Assembly: GCA_905339405.1 (NCBI GenBank)
Contig: CAJPGC010000016.1
Span: 1 to 64,000 of the forward strand
Direction of reading: 5' to 3'
Length of the DNA stretch: 64,000 bases
Source: an uncultured bacterium
Lineage (GTDB): Bacteria; Desulfobacterota; GWC2-55-46
Shown here piece after piece: positions 11,232 to 19,035 of this stretch. The notes under the pieces are model-generated. The model saw only the letters and a program-made list of their open reading frames with translations. It made no database searches and was not told the origin of the DNA. Numbering within the stretch: position 1 is the first letter of the stretch; each line of letters opens with the position of its first letter. The translations under genes and the position numbers were made by a program.

Positions 11232-11275
11232 TCTTTTTTCTGATCTCTGTGTCAGGGCGTAAAGAAAAATGCTCA
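11232..11275 (+). repeat. 44-bp dispersed repeat, copy 2
   Basis: Matches 3869-3912 at 39 of 44 positions. It lies between moaE and the mogA/moaB-like gene, about 95 bases before the latter's start. Confidence 0.75.
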
Positions 11276-11368
11276 TTTTTAGGCAATCGTAAACTTTTTT
11301 CGAGATTGAACGAGCTTAAATCAACGGCTCCGCTTTTAGAGCGGAGAGTCATCAAGTCAGAGGCGCAT

Positions 11369-11860
11369 ATGGTAACTGTAGGAATAATAACGATGAGCGA
11401 CAAAGGCTCGCGCGGCGAGAGGGAAGACCTCTCCGGGCGCGAGATAGAACGCATGATAAAGGAGCTTCCGGCTGACGTGCTCGCCTACGAGGTCATCCCC
11501 GACGAGACCGCTGTAATAAAGGCGAAGCTCATCGAGTACGCCGACGTAAAAAAGCTCGACCTCATACTGACGACCGGCGGGACCGGCGTGACCCCGAGGG
11601 ACGTCACTCCCGAGGCCACGAAGGCGGTCATCGAAAGGGAGCTTCCCGGGATGTCCGAGGCCATGAGGGCCGAAAGCCTCAAGAAGACGCCGAACGCCAT
11701 GATATCGAGGGCAGTCTGCGGCATAAGGAAAGAGTCTTTAATCATAAACCTTCCCGGAAGCCCGAAGGCAGTAAGGGAGAACCTCGCGGTCGTTATGCCA
11801 GCGTTGAACCACACGATAGAGAAGATAAAGGGTAGCCCCTCGGAGTGCGCAACGGCGTGA
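11369..11860 (+). CDS. Molybdopterin adenylyltransferase (MogA/MoaB family)
   Basis: A 163-residue MoCF-biosynthesis-domain protein that binds or adenylates molybdopterin ahead of molybdate insertion. It has the signature TTGGTGVTPRDVTPEA and a NLPGSPKAVREN block. Sequence alone does not separate MogA from MoaB; the MogA-type role is favoured because moaD and moaE are adjacent. ATG 11369 is preferred (AGAGG about 7 bases upstream) over a longer in-frame extension that would run through the dispersed repeat. Confidence 0.88.
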   Translation: MVTVGIITMSDKGSRGEREDLSGREIERMIKELPADVLAYEVIPDETAVIKAKLIEYADVKKLDLILTTGGTGVTPRDVTPEATKAVIERELPGMSEAMRAESLKKTPNAMISRAVCGIRKESLIINLPGSPKAVRENLAVVMPALNHTIEKIKGSPSECATA

Positions 11861-11907
11861 TATTCGCGAGCGCGGCCCTTATAAAAGATTGCAAGGAGGC
11901 AAAAAAA

Positions 11908-12165
11908 ATGACATATGGCGACATACTCATAGAGGCGATGGCAGAAGCCACCGGTGAATCGAAGGAAGAGCTGACTTTCCTCCTCGGCGTCTTCAGAAAG
12001 CAGTTCCCGAAGGCGAACATAGACCAGGAGCTTTCGGACGAGGAGGCCAATGCCCTCCTTGAAAAGCTCCGCAAGGACAAGGACAGCATAAGGGATTTCT
12101 TTACCACCGGCGAGTTTCCTCAGGGCGACTGCGGTTCAGGGGACTGCAAGGGCGGGCACTCGTAA
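11908..12165 (+). CDS. Small acidic protein with C-terminal Cys pair
   Basis: An 85-residue cytoplasmic protein behind a strong AAGGAGG site, in line with the molybdopterin genes. It is helical and acidic (SDEEANALLEKLRKDKD) and ends with GDCGSGDCKGGHS, a flexible tail with two cysteines and a histidine that could bind metal or form a disulfide. I do not recognise a family. Confidence 0.75.
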   Translation: MTYGDILIEAMAEATGESKEELTFLLGVFRKQFPKANIDQELSDEEANALLEKLRKDKDSIRDFFTTGEFPQGDCGSGDCKGGHS

Positions 12166-12271
12166 ATCCCGGGACAATTTCGCGGCAAGGCAACGTCTAA
12201 TCGTCTTCTAACCTCTCTTTTGCTACCATGGTTTTAACAAGCAGCGCAAACCTTAAAGGGAGGGTGCCGTG

Positions 12272-12364
12272 ATGAAGACCATAGCGAAGACAAACGGATT
12301 TCTTGAAGTTGCCGTGAACGTGGGCGTGGTGCTCCTTATGGCTTCCGCCTTCCTCATGTACTGA
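12272..12364 (+). CDS. 30-residue single-pass membrane peptide
   Basis: ATG 12272 follows GGGAGG by 7 bases and opens a 30-codon frame. The product starts MKTIAKTNG and continues with one hydrophobic helix (VAVNVGVVLLMASAFLM), ending in Tyr. A strong terminator follows 20 bases later, so this is a complete small transcription unit. Function unknown. Confidence 0.55.
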   Translation: MKTIAKTNGFLEVAVNVGVVLLMASAFLMY

Positions 12365-12381
12365 AATAAAAGTGAAAGCAA

Positions 12382-12415
12382 AAGGGGGAAGCCGCAAGGC
12401 TCCCCCCTTTTTTTG
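12382..12415 (+). terminator. Strong Rho-independent terminator
   Basis: GGGGG-AGCC, loop GCAA, GGCT-CCCCC, then seven T. It closes the plus-strand unit ending with the 30-residue peptide. Confidence 0.85.
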
Positions 12416-12485
12416 TCTTCTTTGAAGAGGGCGGTGAGATTATGTTAGAATCCCATTCAGTCCTTTTAGAAAATGAGAAGACGCT

Positions 12486-13337
12486 TCACCTCTCAAAGAT
12501 ATTCTTCAGCACGAACCAGACGTTCTCTTTCCTCTCCCGCAGCCTTCTTATCGTGTACGGCAGCCAGTTTTTTCCGTACGGTATGTAGACCCTGACTTGG
12601 TATCCCTCTGAGGCGAGTTTTTTTTGCAGCTCCCTTTTTATCCCGAGCAGCATCTCAAAGTCGAACGACTCTTTCGCCAGCCCCTTTTCGGCTGCGAACC
12701 TCTTCGCCTCGTTCACGAGCCTTTCGTCGTGGGTGGCTATGGCAGGGCGTGTGCCGCTTAAGAGAAGCTCCTTCATGATGGCCTCATAGTTCGAGTCCAC
12801 GTCTTTCTTCTCCTTAAACGCGATGGACGGCGGTTCCTTGTACGCTCCTTTCACGAGCCTCACGGAGCCGCCTTTTGAAGCTATGAGCCTGGCGTCCTCC
12901 TTGCTTTTGAGGAGAGAGCTCTGTATGGCAATGCCGGCGTTAGGGTACTTCCGCCTCAGCTTGAGAAAGGCATCTATGGTTTTCTGCGTGTATGCGGAGC
13001 CTTCCATGTCGAGACGGACGAAGTTGCCGTTCGTGGCAGCCTTTTTGATTATTATTTCGGCGTTTTTGAAGGCGAGTTCTTCTGAGATGTCCAGGCCGAG
13101 GTGGGTGAGTTTCAGTGCGACCGTTGAATCGGCCCCTGAGAGTTTTATGCCGTCGAGGAGGGCGAGGTATTCTTCAACAGACTCTTCGGCCTCTTGGCCG
13201 CTTTTGACGTTCTCGCCGAGGTTGTCGATTATCGCGCCTATGCCAGCCCTGTTAAGATCGAGGGCCGCGCGTATGGCGTTCTGCCTTTCGCTTCCGGCTA
13301 TGTACCTTTTAGCGAAAAAGAAAAGGAGCCTTTTCAC
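12486..13337 (-). CDS. Proline dehydrogenase
   Basis: FAD-dependent proline oxidase, 283 residues, the length of stand-alone monofunctional ProDH (not a PutA fusion). It shows the barrel strands of the family: VRLDMEGSAYT, AIQSSLLKS, VRLVKGAYKEP, ATHDERLV and the C-terminal RVYIPYGKNWLPYTIRRLRE. It converts proline to pyrroline-5-carboxylate and passes electrons to quinone. GTG 13337 overlaps the stop of the upstream GTPase gene (GTGA). A specific P5C dehydrogenase is not adjacent; the aldehyde dehydrogenase at 19036 is a possible partner. Confidence 0.92.
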   Translation of the reverse strand: MKRLLFFFAKRYIAGSERQNAIRAALDLNRAGIGAIIDNLGENVKSGQEAEESVEEYLALLDGIKLSGADSTVALKLTHLGLDISEELAFKNAEIIIKKAATNGNFVRLDMEGSAYTQKTIDAFLKLRRKYPNAGIAIQSSLLKSKEDARLIASKGGSVRLVKGAYKEPPSIAFKEKKDVDSNYEAIMKELLLSGTRPAIATHDERLVNEAKRFAAEKGLAKESFDFEMLLGIKRELQKKLASEGYQVRVYIPYGKNWLPYTIRRLRERKENVWFVLKNIFER

Positions 13338-14647
13338 TTGAGGCCCTTCACGAAACCTTCGACGATTGCACCCAGCCCAGGGCTTTCAATCTCCTCTATC
13401 TCATAGCTGACCCTCGCGGAAGGCTTGTCTATCTTGATGACGCGCTTGAGGTCGATGGGCGTTGCAATCAGCACCAAATCCGCAGGGGTCCTGTTGATGG
13501 TTTCCTCGAGCTCTTTTTTCTGGGAGTCCGAGTAACCCATCGCCGGAAGGAGCGGCCCGAGGTGGGCGTACTTGCCGAAGGTCTCTTTTATCGTGCCGAC
13601 GGAATAAGGCCTCGGGTCGACAGGCACAGCGCCGTGTTCATTTGCGGCCGCCCCGCCAGCCCCGAAGCTCATGCCCCCGTGGGTGAGCGTCGGGCCGTCC
13701 TCGACGACGAGGACGCTCTTGCCCTTTATGTCCGCGTCTACTCTCACGACAGAGGCTGTCTTTACTATGGCGGCGTGTTCGTTTACCTTGCGGATATTCT
13801 CCGTGACTGCGCGTATCGAGGCTGCAGGCGCGCTGTTCGCCTTGTTTATGACCGCTACGTCGGCACGCTTGAGGTTGGCTTCTCCCGGATAATAGAGCAG
13901 TTCGTGGCCGGGACGAAGCGGGTCTGTGACGACTATCTCGAGGCCTGGCAGGACAAAGGGCAGGTCGTTGTTGCCGCCGTCCCAAATGATGATATCACCC
14001 TCTTTTTCGGCCTCTTTGAGTATCGCGCCGTAGTCCACACCTGCGTAGACCACGAGTCCGGCTGCGATATGCGGCTCGTACTCTTCCATCTCCTCGATGG
14101 TGCATCGGTGCGTTACAAGGTCCTCGAGGCTTGCGAAACGTTGTACCCTCTGCGAGGCGAGGTCGCCGTAGGGCATTGGGTGGCGTATGACTACAGGCTT
14201 TCTGCCCAACTTGCGTAGGAGCCTTCCGATGTAGCGCGATATGCCGCTCTTGCCGCAGCCGGTGCGCACGGCTGAGATCGATACGACAGGCCTCGTGGAT
14301 TTCAGCATGGTCTTTGCGGCAGAGGGCAGGACGAAGTCCGCTCCGAGCGCGGCGCACCTGGACGCGAGGCGCATCACGTAATCGTATGAAACGTCGCTGT
14401 AGGAAAAAACTACTTCCTCGATTGAGCGCTCCTTTATGAGCCGCTCCAGTTCTTCTTCGGGGAATATGGGTATGCCTTCGGGATAGAGCGGGCCTGCAAG
14501 GGCAGGGGGGTAGGTCCTCTTCTCGATGAACGGTATCTGGGCCGCCGTGAACGCGACGACCTCCGCGCCGGGGTTTTCCCTGTAAAGGACGTTGAAGTTA
14601 TGGAAGTCCCTTCCAGCGGCTCCCATTATGACGACCCGTTTTCTCAA
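13334..14647 (-). CDS. COG2403-type GTPase (cyclic 2,3-DPG synthetase-like)
   Basis: A 437-residue protein of the family named after archaeal cyclic 2,3-diphosphoglycerate synthetase; the bacterial members' substrate is not established. An N-terminal Rossmann-like part (MRKRVVIMGAAGRDFHNFN) is followed by a P-loop in SAVRTGCGKSGISRYIGRLL and GGNNDLPF/INKANSA GTPase-type motifs. TTG 14647 is used, close behind GGAGG. It overlaps proline dehydrogenase by 4 bases, suggesting coupled translation with amino-acid catabolism. Confidence 0.82.
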   Translation of the reverse strand: MRKRVVIMGAAGRDFHNFNVLYRENPGAEVVAFTAAQIPFIEKRTYPPALAGPLYPEGIPIFPEEELERLIKERSIEEVVFSYSDVSYDYVMRLASRCAALGADFVLPSAAKTMLKSTRPVVSISAVRTGCGKSGISRYIGRLLRKLGRKPVVIRHPMPYGDLASQRVQRFASLEDLVTHRCTIEEMEEYEPHIAAGLVVYAGVDYGAILKEAEKEGDIIIWDGGNNDLPFVLPGLEIVVTDPLRPGHELLYYPGEANLKRADVAVINKANSAPAASIRAVTENIRKVNEHAAIVKTASVVRVDADIKGKSVLVVEDGPTLTHGGMSFGAGGAAANEHGAVPVDPRPYSVGTIKETFGKYAHLGPLLPAMGYSDSQKKELEETINRTPADLVLIATPIDLKRVIKIDKPSARVSYEIEEIESPGLGAIVEGFVKGLK

Positions 14648-14694
14648 AGCGCCTCCGCTGTAAAGAGGGATGCCAGGACTGGGGGTAATCTCAG

Positions 14695-16866
14695 CTATTT
14701 CAGCTTGAAACGCGGCGTTCCTTCTGTCCCGAGGAGAATGTAGTCGCCCCTTGAATCGAGGACCTTGAAGCCGTATGGCTTGAGCTCTTCGAGTTTCGAC
14801 GGGGTGGTTATTATCATGAGCGGCGTGCTTCTGCCCAGCTCGCCGAGCCTCTGGACGTTTGTCTTGTCGGATTTAAGGACCCCGCGCCTGGCGTAAAAGG
14901 CTATTGAAGGCTTGTTTATCTCGTAGGTGGCGAGCACGCCGTTCGAAGGCAGGTTACCTCTTGCGAACCTCGAGTAATCAAAGAGCGTCTTCTGGAGGTA
15001 TATGTTCGCCGGGGGCAGGGCGTAGAGTCTCAGGAATACTATGAGTACGAGAGAGACGGCCGAAAGCCCCATGATGGCGGAAAAGGGCCTGTAGAGGGCG
15101 CCGATTGAAAGCGCCGCCGAGAGAGCGAACAAGGCCGCGAGGACGTAGAAGAACTTCGGCGGGTAATTGATGTCCATCTCGAGCCCGAGCGACGGTATTA
15201 CGAGCAGGGCCGAGGCAAAGAGGCCGGCTATGAACAGGAGCGTAAGGACTGCCGCCTTCGAGCGGCGACCCCCTTCGACCATTTCGGCCATGACGAGGCC
15301 CGTGAGTATCGCGGCAGCCGGGAAGAGCGGGAATATATAGTTGGGGAGTTTGGTCCTCGATATCGAGAAGAATACGAAGACGAAAAGAACCCAGAAGGCG
15401 CAAAGGAGGTACAGGCCAGAAGAGCGCTCGAGCCGCTCTTTCAAGCCCCTGTATATGCCGGGTACGAGAAACGCCACCCACGGAAAAAAACCTGCGAGCA
15501 GCACGAGGACATAATAGTAGAACGGGCCGCCGTGGCTGGAGATTACGCCAGAGTACCTTTTGATGTGGTGTTTGACGATGAAGGCGTCAAAGAACTCCCA
15601 TCCGTTGACCATGAACTGCACTATGAACCACGGGGCAGAGATGAGGAGGAAAAGCCCTATGTACGACGGTCTAAGAAGCTGTCTTATTAGCTCTGTCCTT
15701 TTCGAAAGGAGTATGAAGCCCCCCGCGATGACAGCCGGGAAAAGAAGGCCCACTACTCCCTTCGTGAGCACCGCGAGTGCTGAAGCGGCCCAGAACCACA
15801 GGAACCAGCGTTCCTTGCCGTGGTGCGCCCCGAGGTAGAAGGCGTATAGCGAGGCCGTTATGAAAAAAGCCAGAGTCATGTCGGTGACTGCCGAATGCGA
15901 GTATACGAAGAACTCGAGGTTGAGAAGTAAAGCCAGCACCGCCAGGAGCGCGGGCAGGAGGCCTTTGACGTCCTTCACGAAAAAGAAGGTCATGAGGCTC
16001 AAAAGCGTGCCGAAGACCCCGGAGGTGAAACGGGCCGCGAACTCCGTCGTGCCGAAGAGCTTGTAAGCTATCGACATGAACCAGTAGATGAGTATCGGCT
16101 TGTCGTAGCGGGGCTCGTAGTTGTAGGTCGGAGTGATATAGTCGCCGGTCTCGACCATCTCCCTGGCCGCTTCCGAGAAGACCGCTTCGTCAACGTCAAA
16201 CAGGAGAAAGCCGCCGGATTTGAAGAAGGTCACGAACAGGACGAGTATGGCCACTCCTGCGGTAATCCATCTTTCAGATACACGGGTATTGGCGAGTAGC
16301 AGGTAGCCGGAGGTCACGCCGAGAAAGGCCCCGGCCAGCACGTCGGTAGGGTAGTGAGAGCCGAGGTAGACCCGCGAAACGCCAACGAGAAACGCTACGA
16401 GATAAATTGGAAGCGCGAACCTCGGGAACCTTTTCGCCAGCACGTACGCTACCGCGAAGCTCGCCGTAGTATGGCCAGAAGGGAAAGAGTTGTACTTGCC
16501 CGTAAGGTCGAAGACGAAAGGGTTCTGGAGGAAGTAGTCTATGGCATCGAGGCCACGGCCTATCCTCGGCCTCTCGAAAGAGGCCTTGAGGAGGTGGACG
16601 AAAAGGCTCGAAAGGAGCAGGGCGAGTACGCCTTCTTTCGCCGACGACTTCAGGTAGCCGTCTCCCTTGAGCATCCCTGCGGCATAGAGGGCCGCGCAGG
16701 CGAGGAACAGGAAGACGCCGTTGCCTATCGTGCTGAAGAGTTTCGAAATTGAGGCCGCGGCCGGGAACTGAGGGACGCTTCCGGCCAGCAGGTAGTCGAG
16801 CCTTACGGAGAAAGCGACGAGCACGGCGATGGAAACGAGTACTACGAAAAGCTTTTCGGATTTCAA
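14695..16866 (-). CDS. PAP2 phosphatase-ArnT glycosyltransferase fusion
   Basis: A 723-residue polytopic membrane protein. Residues about 1-200 are a PAP2 lipid phosphatase with all three motifs: KASFERPR (94-101), PSGHTTASF (129-137) and SRVYLGSHYPTD (164-175). Residues about 220-723 are a GT-C transferase of the ArnT/PMT type, beginning with FDVDEAVFSEAAREM, then EPRYDKPILIYW and many helices. ArnT-type enzymes move sugars from undecaprenyl phosphate to lipid A. TTG 16866 is chosen because GAGGAGG lies 7 bases upstream and TTGA overlaps the aminotransferase stop; longer versions start within the aminotransferase. Confidence 0.85.
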   Translation of the reverse strand: MKSEKLFVVLVSIAVLVAFSVRLDYLLAGSVPQFPAAASISKLFSTIGNGVFLFLACAALYAAGMLKGDGYLKSSAKEGVLALLLSSLFVHLLKASFERPRIGRGLDAIDYFLQNPFVFDLTGKYNSFPSGHTTASFAVAYVLAKRFPRFALPIYLVAFLVGVSRVYLGSHYPTDVLAGAFLGVTSGYLLLANTRVSERWITAGVAILVLFVTFFKSGGFLLFDVDEAVFSEAAREMVETGDYITPTYNYEPRYDKPILIYWFMSIAYKLFGTTEFAARFTSGVFGTLLSLMTFFFVKDVKGLLPALLAVLALLLNLEFFVYSHSAVTDMTLAFFITASLYAFYLGAHHGKERWFLWFWAASALAVLTKGVVGLLFPAVIAGGFILLSKRTELIRQLLRPSYIGLFLLISAPWFIVQFMVNGWEFFDAFIVKHHIKRYSGVISSHGGPFYYYVLVLLAGFFPWVAFLVPGIYRGLKERLERSSGLYLLCAFWVLFVFVFFSISRTKLPNYIFPLFPAAAILTGLVMAEMVEGGRRSKAAVLTLLFIAGLFASALLVIPSLGLEMDINYPPKFFYVLAALFALSAALSIGALYRPFSAIMGLSAVSLVLIVFLRLYALPPANIYLQKTLFDYSRFARGNLPSNGVLATYEINKPSIAFYARRGVLKSDKTNVQRLGELGRSTPLMIITTPSKLEELKPYGFKVLDSRGDYILLGTEGTPRFKLK

Positions 16867-18134
16867 GAAAGCGCCTCCTCGAATATCGAGAGGCCCTTGT
16901 CCATCTCTTCTTTTGTGATCGTTAGCGGCGGCATTATCCTGGCTATGTTCTTGTCGACTCCGCATTCTATTATGACGAGCCCCGCTTCCAGACATTTTTT
17001 CATGACGCCATCTAACCTTGCCTTGTCAGGGCTGCCGTCGGGCCTTATGAACTCGACGCCTATCATGAGGCCGAGCCCGCGCGCGTCCCCTATGCCCTTT
17101 GTCCTGTTCTTTATCTCGAGGACCCGGCCCATGGCGTACTCGCCCATCCTGGCAGCTTTCTCCAGAAGTCCGTCCCTTTCAATCGTGTCTATGGTGGCGC
17201 AAGCCGCGGCGCATGAGACCGGGTTGCCGCCGAAGGTGGTGCCGTGAGAGCCCGGGGGCCATTTCGACATCAGTTCTTTCGAAGCCCCGAACGCGCTCAG
17301 CGGAAAGCCCGAGGCTATGCCCTTTGCCATCGTTATTATGTCCGGCTTGAGGCCGAAGTGCTCAGAGGCGAACCATTTGCCTGTGCGGCCGAAGCCGCTC
17401 TGTACTTCGTCGGCTATAAGAAGGATGCCGTGCCTGGTGCAAAGCTCCCTTAATTTTCGCATGAAGTCGGCTGGCGGCACTATGTAGCCGCCTTCGCCGA
17501 GGACCGGCTCTATTATCATGCAGGCGACTTCCTCGGGCGTTATCTGGTATCTCAATATGCGCTCGAGGTATTCCATGCATTCGGTCTCGCAGCTCGTCCT
17601 GTCCATGCCCATGTGGCAGCGGAAGCAGTACGGGTAGGGCGCGTGGTAGACCGAAGGCAGCAGCGGGTGGAAGCCCTTCCTGTACCGGGCGGTTGAGGTC
17701 GTGAGGCTCAAGGCACCCATCGTCCTTCCGTGAAAGCAGCCCATGAAGCCGATGATGCCCTGGCGGCCGGTGGCATGCCTGGCGAGCTTTATCGCCCCTT
17801 CGACAGCCTCTGCCCCGCCGTTGGCGAAGAAGAACATCTCTATGCCTTCGGGCGTTATCCTGGCGAGCCTCTCCGCTAACTCCACCTCTGAGGCGTAGCG
17901 GAAGATGCAGCCCGAGTGGACCATCTCGTCCATCTGGCGTTTTGCCGCTTTCAGCACTTCTGGCGGGCAATGGCCTATGTTGACGGTCGCCAGCCCCGAG
18001 GAGAAGTCCAGGTACCGCTTCCCCTCGACAGACTCGACGTACACGCCTTCGGCCTTCTTTACGATTATGTCTGTATGGAAGGAGAGGGCAGGGGTCAATC
18101 TCTCCTGCCCTCTCCTTATGAGGTCGTTGCCCAT
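16863..18134 (-). CDS. Class III aminotransferase (GabT-like)
   Basis: PLP-dependent transaminase of 423 residues, nearest in pattern to 4-aminobutyrate or other omega-amino-acid aminotransferases. Features are FANGGAEAVEGAIKLAR, GFMGCFHGRTMGALSLT, LIADEVQSGFGRTGKWF (cofactor Asp) and ITMAKGIASGFPLSA with the PLP lysine near residue 280. An insert with clustered Cys residues (YCFRCHMGMDRTSCETEC) is shared by one GabT-like subgroup. It is translationally coupled to the PAP2-ArnT gene. The substrate is unknown; with the nearby aldehyde dehydrogenase it could form a GABA or lysine degradation pair. Confidence 0.88.
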   Translation of the reverse strand: MGNDLIRRGQERLTPALSFHTDIIVKKAEGVYVESVEGKRYLDFSSGLATVNIGHCPPEVLKAAKRQMDEMVHSGCIFRYASEVELAERLARITPEGIEMFFFANGGAEAVEGAIKLARHATGRQGIIGFMGCFHGRTMGALSLTTSTARYRKGFHPLLPSVYHAPYPYCFRCHMGMDRTSCETECMEYLERILRYQITPEEVACMIIEPVLGEGGYIVPPADFMRKLRELCTRHGILLIADEVQSGFGRTGKWFASEHFGLKPDIITMAKGIASGFPLSAFGASKELMSKWPPGSHGTTFGGNPVSCAAACATIDTIERDGLLEKAARMGEYAMGRVLEIKNRTKGIGDARGLGLMIGVEFIRPDGSPDKARLDGVMKKCLEAGLVIIECGVDKNIARIMPPLTITKEEMDKGLSIFEEALS

Positions 18135-18144
18135 TTATCCCCTG

Positions 18145-18396
18145 TTATTCCCCGTCTATGGGCGCGGGCTCGCAGAGGAGGGAGTCGTATATGGCGAGCC
18201 TGCCGCACTTTTTGCAGATGTACTCGAATTTTTCAAGCATCGGCGTGCAGACGTGCCTCGGGTCGCCAGTCTCCTTTTTGCAGAACTCGCAAACGTAGGG
18301 CAGCCCTTCGGTCCTCGGGTGGCAGAGGTGCCCCCTGCCGCTGGCGAGGCCCCCGCAGGTATTGCAGCTGTAGGTTTTCACATACTGGGTCGTCAT
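18145..18396 (-). CDS. Triple-repeat Cys-rich mini-protein
   Basis: An 83-residue protein made of three tandem units with an exact 25-residue period. Each unit has C-x2-C-x10-C-x-P: Cys 11/14/25, 36/39/50 and 61/64/75. Units 1 and 2 also place His two residues before the third Cys. Zinc or iron binding is likely, rubredoxin- or ribbon-like, but the fold is not one I can name. It lies 16 bases downstream of the ferritin-like gene and 10 bases upstream of the aminotransferase, in one minus-strand run. Confidence 0.8.
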   Translation of the reverse strand: MTTQYVKTYSCNTCGGLASGRGHLCHPRTEGLPYVCEFCKKETGDPRHVCTPMLEKFEYICKKCGRLAIYDSLLCEPAPIDGE

Positions 18397-18412
18397 GGCG
18401 GCTCCTTGTCGC

Positions 18413-18913
18413 TTATTTGCTGCCGAACAGCATGTTCTGGAGGTTCGTGAGCTTCCTTACGTGCTCTTTTTCCTGATCGATAAGGGACTCTATAACCTTC
18501 TTGTCCTTCTCCCTTATCATCCTTTCAAGCTCGTAGTAGAAAAGGAGCGAGTCCTTTTCCATGCCTATCGCCATTGAGATTGCTTCCTGCTCGTCTTTGA
18601 TCGACCGGGCCGCTTCCTTCCCTGCGTCAGGGTTCGTGAAGACCTCTGTGTCGGCCATGGATTTGAGGTACTGCTGCGCGTCCTCGAGGTAGGGGTCGAA
18701 GCCGGCAGTTTCGTCGTCGCCCACAAGGGCCTTCTTGAGCTCGAGGAACATCTTTATATGGGTGCCTTCTTCTTCAGAGAGAACCCTGAAAAGGTCTTTC
18801 AATTGATTGGACTTCGCCGCCTTGGAAGCGTCAGCGTAAAACCTCATGCCGTTCTCTTCTATCCTGACGGCCATATCCAGGACTTCTTTACCTGTGAAAT
18901 GCACTGGGTCCAT
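18413..18913 (-). CDS. Ferritin-like (rubrerythrin-type) protein
   Basis: A 166-residue four-helix bundle protein. Two ferritin-type Glu motifs are visible: EENGMRFY...EEEGTH in the first half and EQEAISMA...EKDSLLFYYELE...QEKEHVRKL in the second, giving the E/ExxH ligands of a di-iron centre. There is no rubredoxin domain at the C-terminus, but the next gene encodes a Cys-rich partner. It is probably an oxidative-stress or iron-handling protein in the cytoplasm. It starts at ATG 18913 with GGAGG upstream and a possible -10 TATAAT further up. Confidence 0.85.
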   Translation of the reverse strand: MDPVHFTGKEVLDMAVRIEENGMRFYADASKAAKSNQLKDLFRVLSEEEGTHIKMFLELKKALVGDDETAGFDPYLEDAQQYLKSMADTEVFTNPDAGKEAARSIKDEQEAISMAIGMEKDSLLFYYELERMIREKDKKVIESLIDQEKEHVRKLTNLQNMLFGSK

Positions 18914-18942
18914 GCCCTCCTCCTGACAAGATTTTGTGGCGG

Positions 18943-18948
18943 ATTATA
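18943..18948 (-). promoter_or_regulatory. Probable -10 element of ferritin-like operon
   Basis: Read on the minus strand, TATAAT lies 30 bases before the ATG. A poor -35 (TGTAAA) is 17 bases upstream. Support is modest. Confidence 0.35.
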
Positions 18949-19035
18949 ACAGAAAGGCAGTGTGATTTACAGAAGATTTGAAGGCGGCGAGGGCGAAAAA
19001 AGCGGGGCGCGCCACGGCCCGGTATGCCAGCGGCT

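Noticed and set aside
14695-16995. Longer start for the PAP2-ArnT gene at 16995
   Set aside because: It would lie 129 bases inside the aminotransferase gene; TTG 16866 has GAGGAGG and a 4-base stop/start overlap.
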